Shown: positions 36,182 through 44,801 of the stretch, piece after piece | How positions within the stretch are numbered: the stretch's first letter is position 1 | Layout: every line of letters begins with the position of its first letter | Assembly: GCF_036242395.1 (NCBI RefSeq) | Contig: NZ_CP108458.1 | Coordinates: 6,014,001 to 6,078,000 of the forward strand | Length of the DNA stretch: 64,000 nt | Direction: 5' to 3' | Origin: Kitasatospora sp. NBC_01266 | Lineage (GTDB): Bacteria; Actinomycetota; Actinomycetes; Streptomycetales; Streptomycetaceae | Position numbers and translations under genes: made by a program | The notes under the pieces: model-generated | The model's database searches: none | What the model was told of the DNA's origin: nothing | Seen by the model: only the letters and a program-made list of their open reading frames with translations

Positions 36182-39100
36182 ATGGACGGTAAAAAAAGAA
36201 ATGCTCCGGGGAGTCTGATTATTCGAAGGCAGGCGGTCGTAGCGGCGACGATGGCTGTTGTCGCCTCGGCCGCCCTCGGTACCGCGCCGGTCGCGCTGGC
36301 GTCACCGGCAAGCCCCGTGGTGGGCTCGGGTGCGCCGATCGGGCATCCGGTTCCGGTGCCGCAGCCGCCCGCCGCGGCACAGCCGAAGAACCTGGCGCCG
36401 ATGGAGGATGGTCAGGGGCCGACAGCCGCGCAGCAGGCGGCGATGACGGCCGCGGTGGCGCAGGCGCACAGCACGGGCAAGCCGGTGGTGGTGGATGCGT
36501 TGACCACCGAGACGCAGGAGACCGTGGCGCAGCCCAAGGGCGGGTTCGCGCTGACCAGCAACCCCAAGCCGGTGCGGACGAAGAAGGACGGCGCCTGGAC
36601 CGCGGTCGACACCACGTTGCGCAAGGGGGCTGACGGCACGCTGGCGCCCGCCGCGACGGCCTACGGTGAGGTGCGGTTCTCCGGGGGTGGCAAGGGTCCG
36701 CTGGCGGTGACCACCTCCGGTGGCACCAGCTACACCGTCAACTGGCCTGCCGCGCTGCCCGTTCCGACGGTCAGTGGCAGCACCGCGACCTATCCGGAGG
36801 TGCTGCCGGGCGTCGACCTGGTGCTGTCGGCCACCGACGGCGGCGGATTCAGCGATGTCCTGGTCGTCAAGAACGCGCAGGCCGCCAAGAACCCGGCGCT
36901 GGCATCCCTCAAGCTCGCCACCTCGGTCAGCGGCGGAAAGCTTGTCAACTCCAAGGCACAGGACGGGATATCCATTGCCGGTGCCGATGGTGCGACGCTG
37001 GACTCGGCCACGCCGCTGATGTGGGACTCCAACACCGCGCTGCCCGCCGCTTCGCCGGCCAAGGGCGGGGCGGTGAGCGCCATGACGCAGAGTCAGGCGG
37101 CGGCGGCGAAGGTCGCTCCTGACGCGTCGGACGTGGCGCATCCGGGTGCGGCCGCCCACATCTCGCTGGTGCGGACCAAGGCGAGCGCCGATTCGCTCAC
37201 CCTGGTGCCGGACGCCAAGCTGCTGGGTGATCCGGGAACGGTGTTCCCGGCCTACCTCGACCCGACGTTCAACTGGCACCCGACCTCGACCGGCAACCCC
37301 GCCTTCGACGAGGTCAAGCAGGGTTCGCCGTGCAACGGCAGCTCGCTGTTCGACAACACCGGCTCCGCGGGCGACGGCGGACAGCTGGGCGTGGGCGTCA
37401 ACGGCTGGAGCACCTGCCGGGGCGCCATGCGTACCTACTACCAGTGGCAGTTGCCAACTGTCATGTGGGGTGCGGACGTCCAGTCCGGGACGGTCAACGC
37501 CACCAAGGTCTACTCCGCGTCCTGTAGTGAGAACCCCACGGTCGACCTGCACTGGGCCGGCGGCATCGGTTCCGGCACCAGCTGGAACAACCAGCCCGGC
37601 TACGGCGGCGTCGTCTCCAGCACCTCGTTCGGCCCCTCCTACAACGCCTCCTACTGCCCCGGCAACGGCTCGGTCACCCACGGCCTGGACGTCACCGGGG
37701 CGATGCAGCAGTCCGCCGCCGGCCACTGGGGGCAGTTCACGGGCGTACTCACCGAGGACGGTTACGAGTCCTCCAACAACGACCTGGGTTTCTCCCGGTT
37801 CTCGGACAACCCGACCCTGCAGATCGAGTACAACCAGCACCCCAACACCCCTGGTGCGAGCGACCTGTCCGCGGTGACCGGCGCGGACAACGCCGGCTGT
37901 GCGTTGAACACGCCCTACCCGCTGATCGGCAAGACCATCGCCTCCAACACCCCGGTGCTGCGCTCGGTGGTCTCCGACCCGGACGGCGACTCGCTGCAGG
38001 CCACCTTCAAGTACTGGGTCGACGGCTCCTCCACCAGCGCCACCGGGCTGTCGGGGGACAACCTCGGCTCGGGCAGCACGGCGATGTACTCGCTGCCGTC
38101 CTCGTTCGTCTCCTCGCTCACCGACGGCCAGACCGTCGACTGGCAGTCCGAGGTGACCGACGGTGAGGCCTGGTCCAGCTGGTCACCGGTCTGCCACTTC
38201 ACCGCGTACCCCACCGGACCCGACAACCCCACGGTCGCCGCCAACAGCACCTTCCCGAACACCGACAACGGCGGCTTGAAGGGCGCGGCGGCGGGCACCA
38301 CGACCACGTTCGCGATCAACAGCTCCATTGACGGCGGTGCCCCCACCACCAAGGTCATCTACGGCCTGGACCAGCAGCCGGCCACCAGCAACACCCCGGC
38401 CAACGAGACCGCCACTGTCGCCAGTTCCGCGGCGGCGACGCCGGCCGGGCGGTGGCTGATGAACGACAACACCGGCAACACCGGCAATGACTCGGCTGGG
38501 GGTCATCCGGTCACCTTCCAGGCCGGCAGCAGCTGGAGCGGGGACAGTACTCGCGGGACTGTTGTCAGCTTCAACGGGAGCAATGGCTACGGTGCCACCA
38601 GTGGACCGGTGCTGAATACCAGTCAGAGCTTCAGTGTCGCCGCCTGGGTCAAGCTCAACAGCTTGAGCAGCGGCACCGCCATCGTCTCCCAGTCGGGCAC
38701 GAACGCCTCCAACTTCTTCCTCTACTACTCGCCTTGGGCCCACTCGTGGGCCTTCGCCATCAACTCGGCCGACGCCACCACCAACAGCATGACCGCCATC
38801 TACGGCCCCAATTCGGGCTCCAGCAGCCCGCAAACGGGTGTCTGGGCGCAGGTCGCGGGCGTCTACAACGCCGGCACCCAGCAGATGCAGCTCTATGTCA
38901 ACGGCACCCTGGCCGCCAGCGGCGCCTACACCGGTACGACCTGGAACGCTGCCGGCGCTCTGCAGGTCGGGCGTGACATGTCTTCGGGCAGCTACACCAA
39001 CTACGCCAACGGCTCCATCAGTGATCTGCAGGTCTACCAGCGCGCTCTGACCGCCGACGAGGCGGCCACCATCAACTCCTCCGCCAGTGTGTCGATCACC

Positions 39101-41872
39101 CCGCTCTCGGCCGGCCCCCACACCCTGTGGGCCGCAGCCACCGACGCCGCCGGTGACCTGTCCGGCATGACCGCCTACCGTTTCCTGGCCGCCGGCGACC
39201 CCAGCAAGCAGTGCGCCTCCTTCGCGGCCTGCCTCAACAACACCGCGATCAGCCCCGACGGCAACACCGGCCTGGGGGCTGCCGACGGCATGTGGGGTCA
39301 TAGCTTCTCGGCCAACGACCTGGCCAACGCGGGCTGGAACTCCGGCCAGCACGTCACGGTCAACGGGGCCACCTTCACCCTGCCCGCCTACGGTGCCGGC
39401 CAGGCCGACAACATCCTGGCCGCGAACCAGACCATCCCGCTCGGCCAGGCCACTGCGGACAGCGCCGGCAGTGCCCTGGTCTTCCTGGCCACCAGTACCA
39501 TCGCGAACCTCTCTGCACCCGGTGCCGTGCCCAACGCCGCCGCGCCGTACGTGCCGGCCGGCACCGCGGTCTCGGGCGAGTACTGCTTCGACTCCACCCG
39601 ACCCTCCGCTTACTGCCCGGCCACCGGCACCGTCACGTACTCGGACGGCAGCACCCAGTCCTACGCCCTCGTGGTGCCGGACTGGATCGGTGGTCCCAGT
39701 GCGCTGGCCGCGGTCACCCTGCCGCACTGGAACACATCGTCGGGCCAGACCACTCCGACCAACGGCCCCAAGCTGTACCCGTTCTCCGTCCCGCTGACCC
39801 CGGGCAAGACACCGGTCTCGGTCACCCTGCCCGACGTCGGCACCCAGGCCAGCGGCTCGGCCCTGCACGTCTTCGGCCTGGCCACCCGCAACACCACCAC
39901 GGGCACCGCCGAGGTCAACGGCACCACCGTCGCCGCGCCCGCCAACCAGTCCTGGACGGCCACCTGGGGATCGCCCACAGTAGGGGACTACGGCTGGGGC
40001 GGCAGCGGGTTCTCGAACCAGACGGTCCGGGTGAACGTCAAGCCGTCCGTCTCCGGGAACACCGTGCGGATCAAGCTCGACGACGCAGTCTGCAACAACC
40101 CGATGGTCATCACCCACGCGACGGTGGCTGTCGCCGGGAGCGAGTACGCGACCGCACCGACCGGTGCCACAACGAATCTGACGTTCGCGGGCTCCGCCGG
40201 GGTCACCGTCCCGGGCGGTGGCATGGTCTACAGTGACCCCCTGCCCTACCCGGTCAACGCCAACCAGTACCTGCAGGTCTCGTTCAGCTTCAGCAACTCG
40301 ATCGGGTACGTCCCGATGAATCCGTGGGCCAACACGGCCTGGACCTACATGTCGGCGCCAGGCAGCGGTGACAAGACCACGGACACCACCGGGACCCCCT
40401 TCACCGGTACCGGCACCATCACGAGCTCGATCACCTCGCTGCTCACCGACGTCGACGTGACGACGGCGAACGTCCCGGCCGAGGCGGTGATGGGCGACGG
40501 CCTGGTCGACCCCGGGACACCCGGCACCAACGGGGTGATCTCCACCACGGCGGTCCACCTCGCAGGTGACCTCGCGGCCGCCGCACCCACGTCCCCCACG
40601 CCGTTCAGCACCATCGACGAAGGTGTGGTCGGCAACATGCTCACCCAGGACTTCCCGCCGAACAGCAGCTACGGCGGACCGTCCGCACTGTCCCGCATCG
40701 ACCGCGACATCCTCGACCAACCCGGCCTGAACACGGTGGTCCTGGACGAGGGCCTGATGGACGTCCTGCACGGCCAGACCGCCAACAGCCTGACCACCGG
40801 TGCGCTCACCCAACTCCTGACGTACCTGCAGTCCAGCGGGATCAACGTCACGGCTGTCGGGCTGACCCCGTGCGACGGGTACGCGGGTGACGGGGTGAGC
40901 GGGGCCAACGACCCGTGCACGAGCACTGTTGACGGCTACCGCACCACCGTGAATCGCTGGCTCAGCGGCGGATACCCGCTTGGCATGGGTCCCTGGAGCA
41001 CCCCAGCACTCAACTACATCGATCCGGACGAAGCGATCGGCTGGATCGACAGCACCAACGGCGAGATCGAGGTGAGTCCGAACGCCACGGTCCAGAAGGA
41101 CAACGTCGGTGACGCCGTCGACAACGTCAACCTCACCTCGGCCGGCTACGGCGGGCTCGCCAACGCCATCCTCGGCTCGCAGGACACCTGGTTGATGCAC
41201 GACGCCGCAGGCAGCGTCGCGGCGGACACGGCCTCCAGCACGGGCAACGCCTACCTGGCGAACAACCCGGCGGTGGGCCAGAACCCGATTACCCTGTCGG
41301 GTGGCTACTCCTGGACCACCGGGGCGAACGCGGACTGGGCCAACGCGGTCAAATTCGACGGGACCACCGGCTACGGAGCGACAGCGGGTCCGGTGATCAA
41401 CACGGGCGCGAGCTTCACGCTGTCCGCCGGCGTCGTCAACTTCCAGGGATCGGCCACCGACGTGACGCTCGTCGCAGTGAACGGTGTCCATGGTCCGCTC
41501 GCGGCCTTGAAGTACAGCCACGCCACCAACACCTGGTGCTTCGACTTCGCGCCGTCCGACGGTGCACCACTCGCCAACAACGGGACGTGCACGGCAAACG
41601 GTTCCGGGGACATCCTGGCGGTGGGGACCTACGACGCAACCAGTCACACCGCGTCGCTCTACCTCGGCGACACCTTCGCCGGTTCGCAGACCGGGATCAG
41701 TCCGTGGGTGGCCGGCGGCAGCCTCACCGTCGGTGCGGACCTGGTCAACGGGCAGCCCGCCGATTTCCTTCCGGGGCCGGTCACCCAGGTGCAGGCCTGG
41801 AACTACGCCCTGACCGGCGGTCAGGCGCAGGCTCTCGGCGACGGACTCGGGGTGATCCGCTCGCTGAACTGA
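36182..41872 (+). CDS. large secreted LamG-domain protein with a degenerate SGNH-hydrolase domain
   Basis: An 1896-residue exported protein. Residues 1-40 form a signal peptide (RRQAVVAATMAVVASAALG, cleavage near ALASPA). A beta-rich N-terminal region leads to a DNRLRE-like domain (about 360-560). LamG domain 1 spans about 756-965 and LamG domain 2 about 1670-1885. Between them, about 1278-1665, lies a segment laid out like secreted Streptomyces SGNH/GDSL hydrolases, but block I reads MGDGLVD (Gly1440 for the catalytic Ser), block III reads EGLMD (Met1526 for Asn) and block V has Asn1650 for His. It therefore looks like a non-catalytic binding fold. No sortase signal ends the chain. LamG/DNRLRE proteins commonly accompany RHS proteins in streptomycetes. 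Confidence 0.88.
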   Translation: MDGKKRNAPGSLIIRRQAVVAATMAVVASAALGTAPVALASPASPVVGSGAPIGHPVPVPQPPAAAQPKNLAPMEDGQGPTAAQQAAMTAAVAQAHSTGKPVVVDALTTETQETVAQPKGGFALTSNPKPVRTKKDGAWTAVDTTLRKGADGTLAPAATAYGEVRFSGGGKGPLAVTTSGGTSYTVNWPAALPVPTVSGSTATYPEVLPGVDLVLSATDGGGFSDVLVVKNAQAAKNPALASLKLATSVSGGKLVNSKAQDGISIAGADGATLDSATPLMWDSNTALPAASPAKGGAVSAMTQSQAAAAKVAPDASDVAHPGAAAHISLVRTKASADSLTLVPDAKLLGDPGTVFPAYLDPTFNWHPTSTGNPAFDEVKQGSPCNGSSLFDNTGSAGDGGQLGVGVNGWSTCRGAMRTYYQWQLPTVMWGADVQSGTVNATKVYSASCSENPTVDLHWAGGIGSGTSWNNQPGYGGVVSSTSFGPSYNASYCPGNGSVTHGLDVTGAMQQSAAGHWGQFTGVLTEDGYESSNNDLGFSRFSDNPTLQIEYNQHPNTPGASDLSAVTGADNAGCALNTPYPLIGKTIASNTPVLRSVVSDPDGDSLQATFKYWVDGSSTSATGLSGDNLGSGSTAMYSLPSSFVSSLTDGQTVDWQSEVTDGEAWSSWSPVCHFTAYPTGPDNPTVAANSTFPNTDNGGLKGAAAGTTTTFAINSSIDGGAPTTKVIYGLDQQPATSNTPANETATVASSAAATPAGRWLMNDNTGNTGNDSAGGHPVTFQAGSSWSGDSTRGTVVSFNGSNGYGATSGPVLNTSQSFSVAAWVKLNSLSSGTAIVSQSGTNASNFFLYYSPWAHSWAFAINSADATTNSMTAIYGPNSGSSSPQTGVWAQVAGVYNAGTQQMQLYVNGTLAASGAYTGTTWNAAGALQVGRDMSSGSYTNYANGSISDLQVYQRALTADEAATINSSASVSITPLSAGPHTLWAAATDAAGDLSGMTAYRFLAAGDPSKQCASFAACLNNTAISPDGNTGLGAADGMWGHSFSANDLANAGWNSGQHVTVNGATFTLPAYGAGQADNILAANQTIPLGQATADSAGSALVFLATSTIANLSAPGAVPNAAAPYVPAGTAVSGEYCFDSTRPSAYCPATGTVTYSDGSTQSYALVVPDWIGGPSALAAVTLPHWNTSSGQTTPTNGPKLYPFSVPLTPGKTPVSVTLPDVGTQASGSALHVFGLATRNTTTGTAEVNGTTVAAPANQSWTATWGSPTVGDYGWGGSGFSNQTVRVNVKPSVSGNTVRIKLDDAVCNNPMVITHATVAVAGSEYATAPTGATTNLTFAGSAGVTVPGGGMVYSDPLPYPVNANQYLQVSFSFSNSIGYVPMNPWANTAWTYMSAPGSGDKTTDTTGTPFTGTGTITSSITSLLTDVDVTTANVPAEAVMGDGLVDPGTPGTNGVISTTAVHLAGDLAAAAPTSPTPFSTIDEGVVGNMLTQDFPPNSSYGGPSALSRIDRDILDQPGLNTVVLDEGLMDVLHGQTANSLTTGALTQLLTYLQSSGINVTAVGLTPCDGYAGDGVSGANDPCTSTVDGYRTTVNRWLSGGYPLGMGPWSTPALNYIDPDEAIGWIDSTNGEIEVSPNATVQKDNVGDAVDNVNLTSAGYGGLANAILGSQDTWLMHDAAGSVAADTASSTGNAYLANNPAVGQNPITLSGGYSWTTGANADWANAVKFDGTTGYGATAGPVINTGASFTLSAGVVNFQGSATDVTLVAVNGVHGPLAALKYSHATNTWCFDFAPSDGAPLANNGTCTANGSGDILAVGTYDATSHTASLYLGDTFAGSQTGISPWVAGGSLTVGADLVNGQPADFLPGPVTQVQAWNYALTGGQAQALGDGLGVIRSLN

Positions 41873-41879
41873 ACCGAGA

Positions 41880-41918
41880 GCGGCCCGCCCCCGAGGCACC
41901 TACTCGGGGGCGGGCCGC
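41880..41918 (+). terminator. terminator after the LamG-protein gene
   Basis: Perfect 16-bp inverted repeat (41880-41895 with 41903-41918), 7-base loop, immediately after the stop. Confidence 0.85.
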
Positions 41919-42144
41919 AACTGCTCGCGCGACTCCCGTCCGCCCCAGCGATGATCGCTGGGGCAAAATCGCGGGTTGGCGAAGATGCACACTCGGCGAC
42001 TGAACCGCCAGTTCAGTTCCAGTCGTTCTGTTTGGGGGATGCGGCGCACCAAGTGGCTGTAGAGTCCCCGACACGAGTTGTAGCCGGTCGCTCACGATCA
42101 TTCAATGTCCGTGCTGCACAACCTCATTGGGAAGGATCTTGGTT

Positions 42145-42831
42145 ATGCAACGACTGGGGCGGATATCTGGCCGCACCCTCGCCGGAGCGGTGGCGCTCGC
42201 GGCGGCCGGCGTCGTCACGTTCGCGGGGGCGGCCTCGGCACACGGGAACAACGACCACACCACCTGCAGCTCACTCGTGGTGGACCTGGAGAACTACAAC
42301 GAAAAGGTGACCAACACCGTCACCGTGATCGTGGGCGGAGTGACCGAGGTCAACAACCAGACCTTCGGCAGCTCGTTCCAGAAGACCATCACGGTTGCGA
42401 CTGACCACCAGGCTCCGATCGCCTACGAGATCAAGGTGCAGGCGGGCGACGACGCGACCGGCAAGAACGGCTGGACGTTCACCACGAACGACGTCATTCC
42501 GGTCTGCCCGCCGCCGACCAGCCCGCCGCCGACCACCCCCGCGCCGCCGACGAGCCCGTCGCCGTCGCCGAGCTCCTCCACGGCCTCGCCGACCCCCACC
42601 TCGACTCCCACGTCGAGCCCCACCCCCACCGCCTCGGTCAAGCCCACCAGCGCGGCCCCCGTGGTCAAGCCGACCACCCCGGCGCCGAAGCCGACCAGCA
42701 GCTCGCCGTCGCTCGCCTTCACCGGTGGCGGCAGTGACTCCGGCGTGATCGCCGGTGTCGGTGCGGCCGTGGTGGTCCTCGGTGGCGGTCTGGTCTTCAT
42801 GACCCGTCGTCGCAAGGCCGCTCGTCACTGA
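42145..42831 (+). CDS. LAxTG cell-wall-anchored surface protein
   Basis: A 228-residue exported protein. Residues 1-32 form a signal peptide ending GAASAHG. A compact domain of about 80 residues follows, with two cysteines (TTCSSL and VIPVCPPP). Next comes a Pro/Thr/Ser stalk of about 70 residues and a sorting signal LAFTGGG, a hydrophobic segment and the basic tail MTRRRKAARH. LAxTG is the signal used by class E sortases in Streptomyces, so the protein should be linked to peptidoglycan. The small head resembles domains that display short secreted proteins, but I cannot name a ligand. ATG 42145 follows GGGAAGGAT. It may belong to the surface island or stand alone. Confidence 0.85.
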   Translation: MQRLGRISGRTLAGAVALAAAGVVTFAGAASAHGNNDHTTCSSLVVDLENYNEKVTNTVTVIVGGVTEVNNQTFGSSFQKTITVATDHQAPIAYEIKVQAGDDATGKNGWTFTTNDVIPVCPPPTSPPPTTPAPPTSPSPSPSSSTASPTPTSTPTSSPTPTASVKPTSAAPVVKPTTPAPKPTSSSPSLAFTGGGSDSGVIAGVGAAVVVLGGGLVFMTRRRKAARH

Positions 42832-42864
42832 TCAGCTGATCGTCACTGATCAACGCTGAACGCC

Positions 42865-42900
42865 GAAGGGGTGGGGACCGCAACCGGTCCCCACCCCTTC
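42865..42900. terminator. bidirectional terminator
   Basis: Perfect 16-bp stem (42865-42880 with 42885-42900) with a 4-base loop CAAC, between the LAxTG gene and the convergent ABC permease gene. Confidence 0.88.
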
Positions 42901-42932
42901 AGTTCAGTACGCCGGGAGCGCGCCGCAGCGCC

Positions 42933-43697
42933 CTACTCCCAGCGGAAGAACCGCGCCGCCGCAGCCAGCCCCAGCACCGCCCAGACCGCCAGGATGCCGA
43001 GGTCCGACCAGGGCACCCCGGCGCCGGTCTGCAGTACGGCGCGCAGCCCGTCGGAGAGCGCGCTGATCGGCAGCAGGTCGAGCACCGAGCGCACCGCCGA
43101 CGGGAACTTGGTCAGGGGCACGATCACGCCGCCCGCCAGCAGCAGCAGGATGAAGACCAGGTTGGCCGCCGCCAGGGTGGCCTCCGCCTTCAGGGTGCCG
43201 GCCATCAGCAGGCCGAGCCCGGAGAAGGCGGCGGTGCCCAGGACCAGCAGCGCCAGCACCGAGAACGGGTCGCCGTGCGGCGACCAGCCCAGCGCCAGCG
43301 CGATCACCGAGAGCAGTGCGACCTGCAGTGCCTCGGTCACCAGCACGCAGCCGGTCTTCGCGCTGAGCAGCGCCCAGCGCGGCAGCGGGCTGGCGCCCAG
43401 CCGCTTGAGCACGCCGTAGCGCCGTTCGAAGCCGGTGGCGATGGCCTGCCCGGTGAAGGCGGTGGACATCACGGCGAGCGCCAGCAGGCCTGGGGCCAGG
43501 AAGTCGACCCGCTTGCCGGGGCCGGTCACCGACACCACGTCCACCGCGCTGAACAGCACCAGCAGCACGGTCGGGATCACCACGGTGAGCAGCAGCTGCT
43601 CGCCGTTGCGCAGCAGCATCTTGGTCTCGAAGGCGGTCTGCGCGAGCAGCATCCGGCCGACGGGCGCGGCGCCGGGCCGCGGTGCATAGGTACTCAC
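42933..43697 (-). CDS. ABC-2 type transporter permease
   Basis: A 254-residue ABC-2 permease with six hydrophobic segments (for example LLLTVVIPTVLLVLFSA and LVFILLLLAGGVIVPL). It contains the family's conserved ERRYGVLKRLGASPLPR loop (about residue 87). It should form the membrane part of an exporter with the ATPase encoded just upstream. GTG 43697 overlaps the ATPase stop by four bases (GTGA). The substrate is unknown; in streptomycetes this pair is usually found beside the suf operon, facing away from it. Confidence 0.9.
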   Translation of the reverse strand: MSTYAPRPGAAPVGRMLLAQTAFETKMLLRNGEQLLLTVVIPTVLLVLFSAVDVVSVTGPGKRVDFLAPGLLALAVMSTAFTGQAIATGFERRYGVLKRLGASPLPRWALLSAKTGCVLVTEALQVALLSVIALALGWSPHGDPFSVLALLVLGTAAFSGLGLLMAGTLKAEATLAAANLVFILLLLAGGVIVPLTKFPSAVRSVLDLLPISALSDGLRAVLQTGAGVPWSDLGILAVWAVLGLAAAARFFRWE

Positions 43698-44620
43698 GAG
43701 CGCAGGTCCCGTCCGGTCAGTTCGAGGAAGACGTCTTCGAGGCCGCGCCGCTGCACGGTCAGCCGCTCGGGGAGCACGCCGGCGTCGGCGCACCAGGCGG
43801 TCACGGTGGCGACCAGCCGGGGGTCCATCGGCGCCTCGACGCGGTAGTTCCCGGGCGCCAGCTCGACGGCGGAGGCGCCGTCCGGCAGCACCTTGGTGAG
43901 CGCGCCGAGGTCCAGCCCGGCCGGGCCGTCGAAGTGCAGGCTGCTCTCGGCGCCGCCCCGGCAGAGCTCCTCGGGGCTGCCGCTCGCGATCACCCGGCCG
44001 CCGTCGACGATGTGGACGGCGTCGGCGAGCTGCTCGGCCTCGTCCATGTAGTGGGTGGTCACCACCACCGTGACGCCGTCCCGGCGCAGGTCGCGGACCA
44101 GCTCCCAGGTGGCGCGGCGGGCCTGCGGGTCCAGGCCCGCCGTCGGCTCGTCCAGGAAGACCAGCTCGGGGCGGCCGACCACGGCCATCGCCAGTGCCAG
44201 CCGCTGCTGCTGCCCGCCGGAGAGCCGGCGGTAGCTGGTGCGGCCGCAGGAGCCCAGGCCCAGGCGCTCGACCAGGGCGGGCACGTCCAGCGGGTGGGCG
44301 TGCAGCTTGGCGGTGTGCGTCAGCATCTCGACGGCGCGGGCGCCGGCGTACACGCCACCCGACTGGAGCATCACGCCGATCCGGGGTCGCAGCTCGGCGG
44401 CCTGGCGGACCGGGTCGAGCCCGAGCACCCGGACCGTGCCCGCGTCCGGGCGGCGGTAGCCCTCGCAGGTCTCGATGGTGGTGGTCTTGCCGGCGCCGTT
44501 CGGGCCGAGCACGGCGGTGACGGTGCCGCGCTCGATGCGCAGGTCCAGGCCGTCCACGGCGGCCTTCTCGCCGTACCGCTTGACCAGCCCGGCGATCTCG
44601 ACGGCGGGTGAGTTCTGCAT
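43694..44620 (-). CDS. ABC transporter ATP-binding protein (DrrA-like)
   Basis: A 308-residue ATPase of the DrrA/CcmA-like exporter class. Walker A is GPNGAGKTTTIET (about residue 39), the Q-loop MLQSGG, signature RRLSGGQQQRLAL (about 130), Walker B LVFLDEPTAGLDPQ, and the switch histidine VTTHYMDEAEQ. A C-terminal regulatory segment of about 80 residues follows, ending RGLEDVFLELTGR as in DrrA-like proteins. ATG 44620 faces away from sufR across a 180-base region that carries an iron-box-like palindrome, so iron could affect both directions. Confidence 0.92.
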   Translation of the reverse strand: MQNSPAVEIAGLVKRYGEKAAVDGLDLRIERGTVTAVLGPNGAGKTTTIETCEGYRRPDAGTVRVLGLDPVRQAAELRPRIGVMLQSGGVYAGARAVEMLTHTAKLHAHPLDVPALVERLGLGSCGRTSYRRLSGGQQQRLALAMAVVGRPELVFLDEPTAGLDPQARRATWELVRDLRRDGVTVVVTTHYMDEAEQLADAVHIVDGGRVIASGSPEELCRGGAESSLHFDGPAGLDLGALTKVLPDGASAVELAPGNYRVEAPMDPRLVATVTAWCADAGVLPERLTVQRRGLEDVFLELTGRDLRS

Positions 44621-44710
44621 ACCGGCGAGTGTAGGTGGGCCGGGAAAGCGCCTGGGACAGTGCCCCGGACGGCGCCCTGGACCGCGGCTCGGGAAGATCG
44701 TTTTCGCGGG

Positions 44711-44729
44711 TCAGGTAAGGCTAGCCTGC
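44711..44729. promoter_or_regulatory. iron-box-like palindrome (DmdR/IdeR type)
   Basis: The 19-mer matches my remembered actinobacterial iron box (TTAGGTTAGGCTAACCTAA) at about 14 positions, and AGGCTAGCCT at 44718-44727 is a perfect 10-bp palindrome. It lies between the divergent ABC ATPase gene and sufR. Confidence 0.5.
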
Positions 44730-44764
44730 GTGATCGATCCCACCGCTGAGGCGTGCGTCACGGC

Positions 44765-44801
44765 TTGTCCGGTCGGAAGTAATTACGCAACAATGGTGTT
44801 G
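44765..44801 (+). promoter_or_regulatory. sufR promoter with SufR operator at a leaderless start
   Basis: TTGTCC (44765-44770), an 18-base spacer and AACAAT (44789-44794) give a plausible promoter whose start site would fall at the GTG (44801). The palindrome CAACAATGGTGTTG (44788-44801) fits the CAAC-N6-GTTG site I recall for Streptomyces SufR. It would cover the -10 box and start codon, so SufR binding should block transcription of its own operon. Confidence 0.6.

Noticed and set aside
27339..42864. A prophage or integrative element carrying the surface island
   Set aside because: No integrase, excisionase, transposase, tRNA gene or flanking direct repeats were seen; horizontal gain is possible, but no mobile element can be named.
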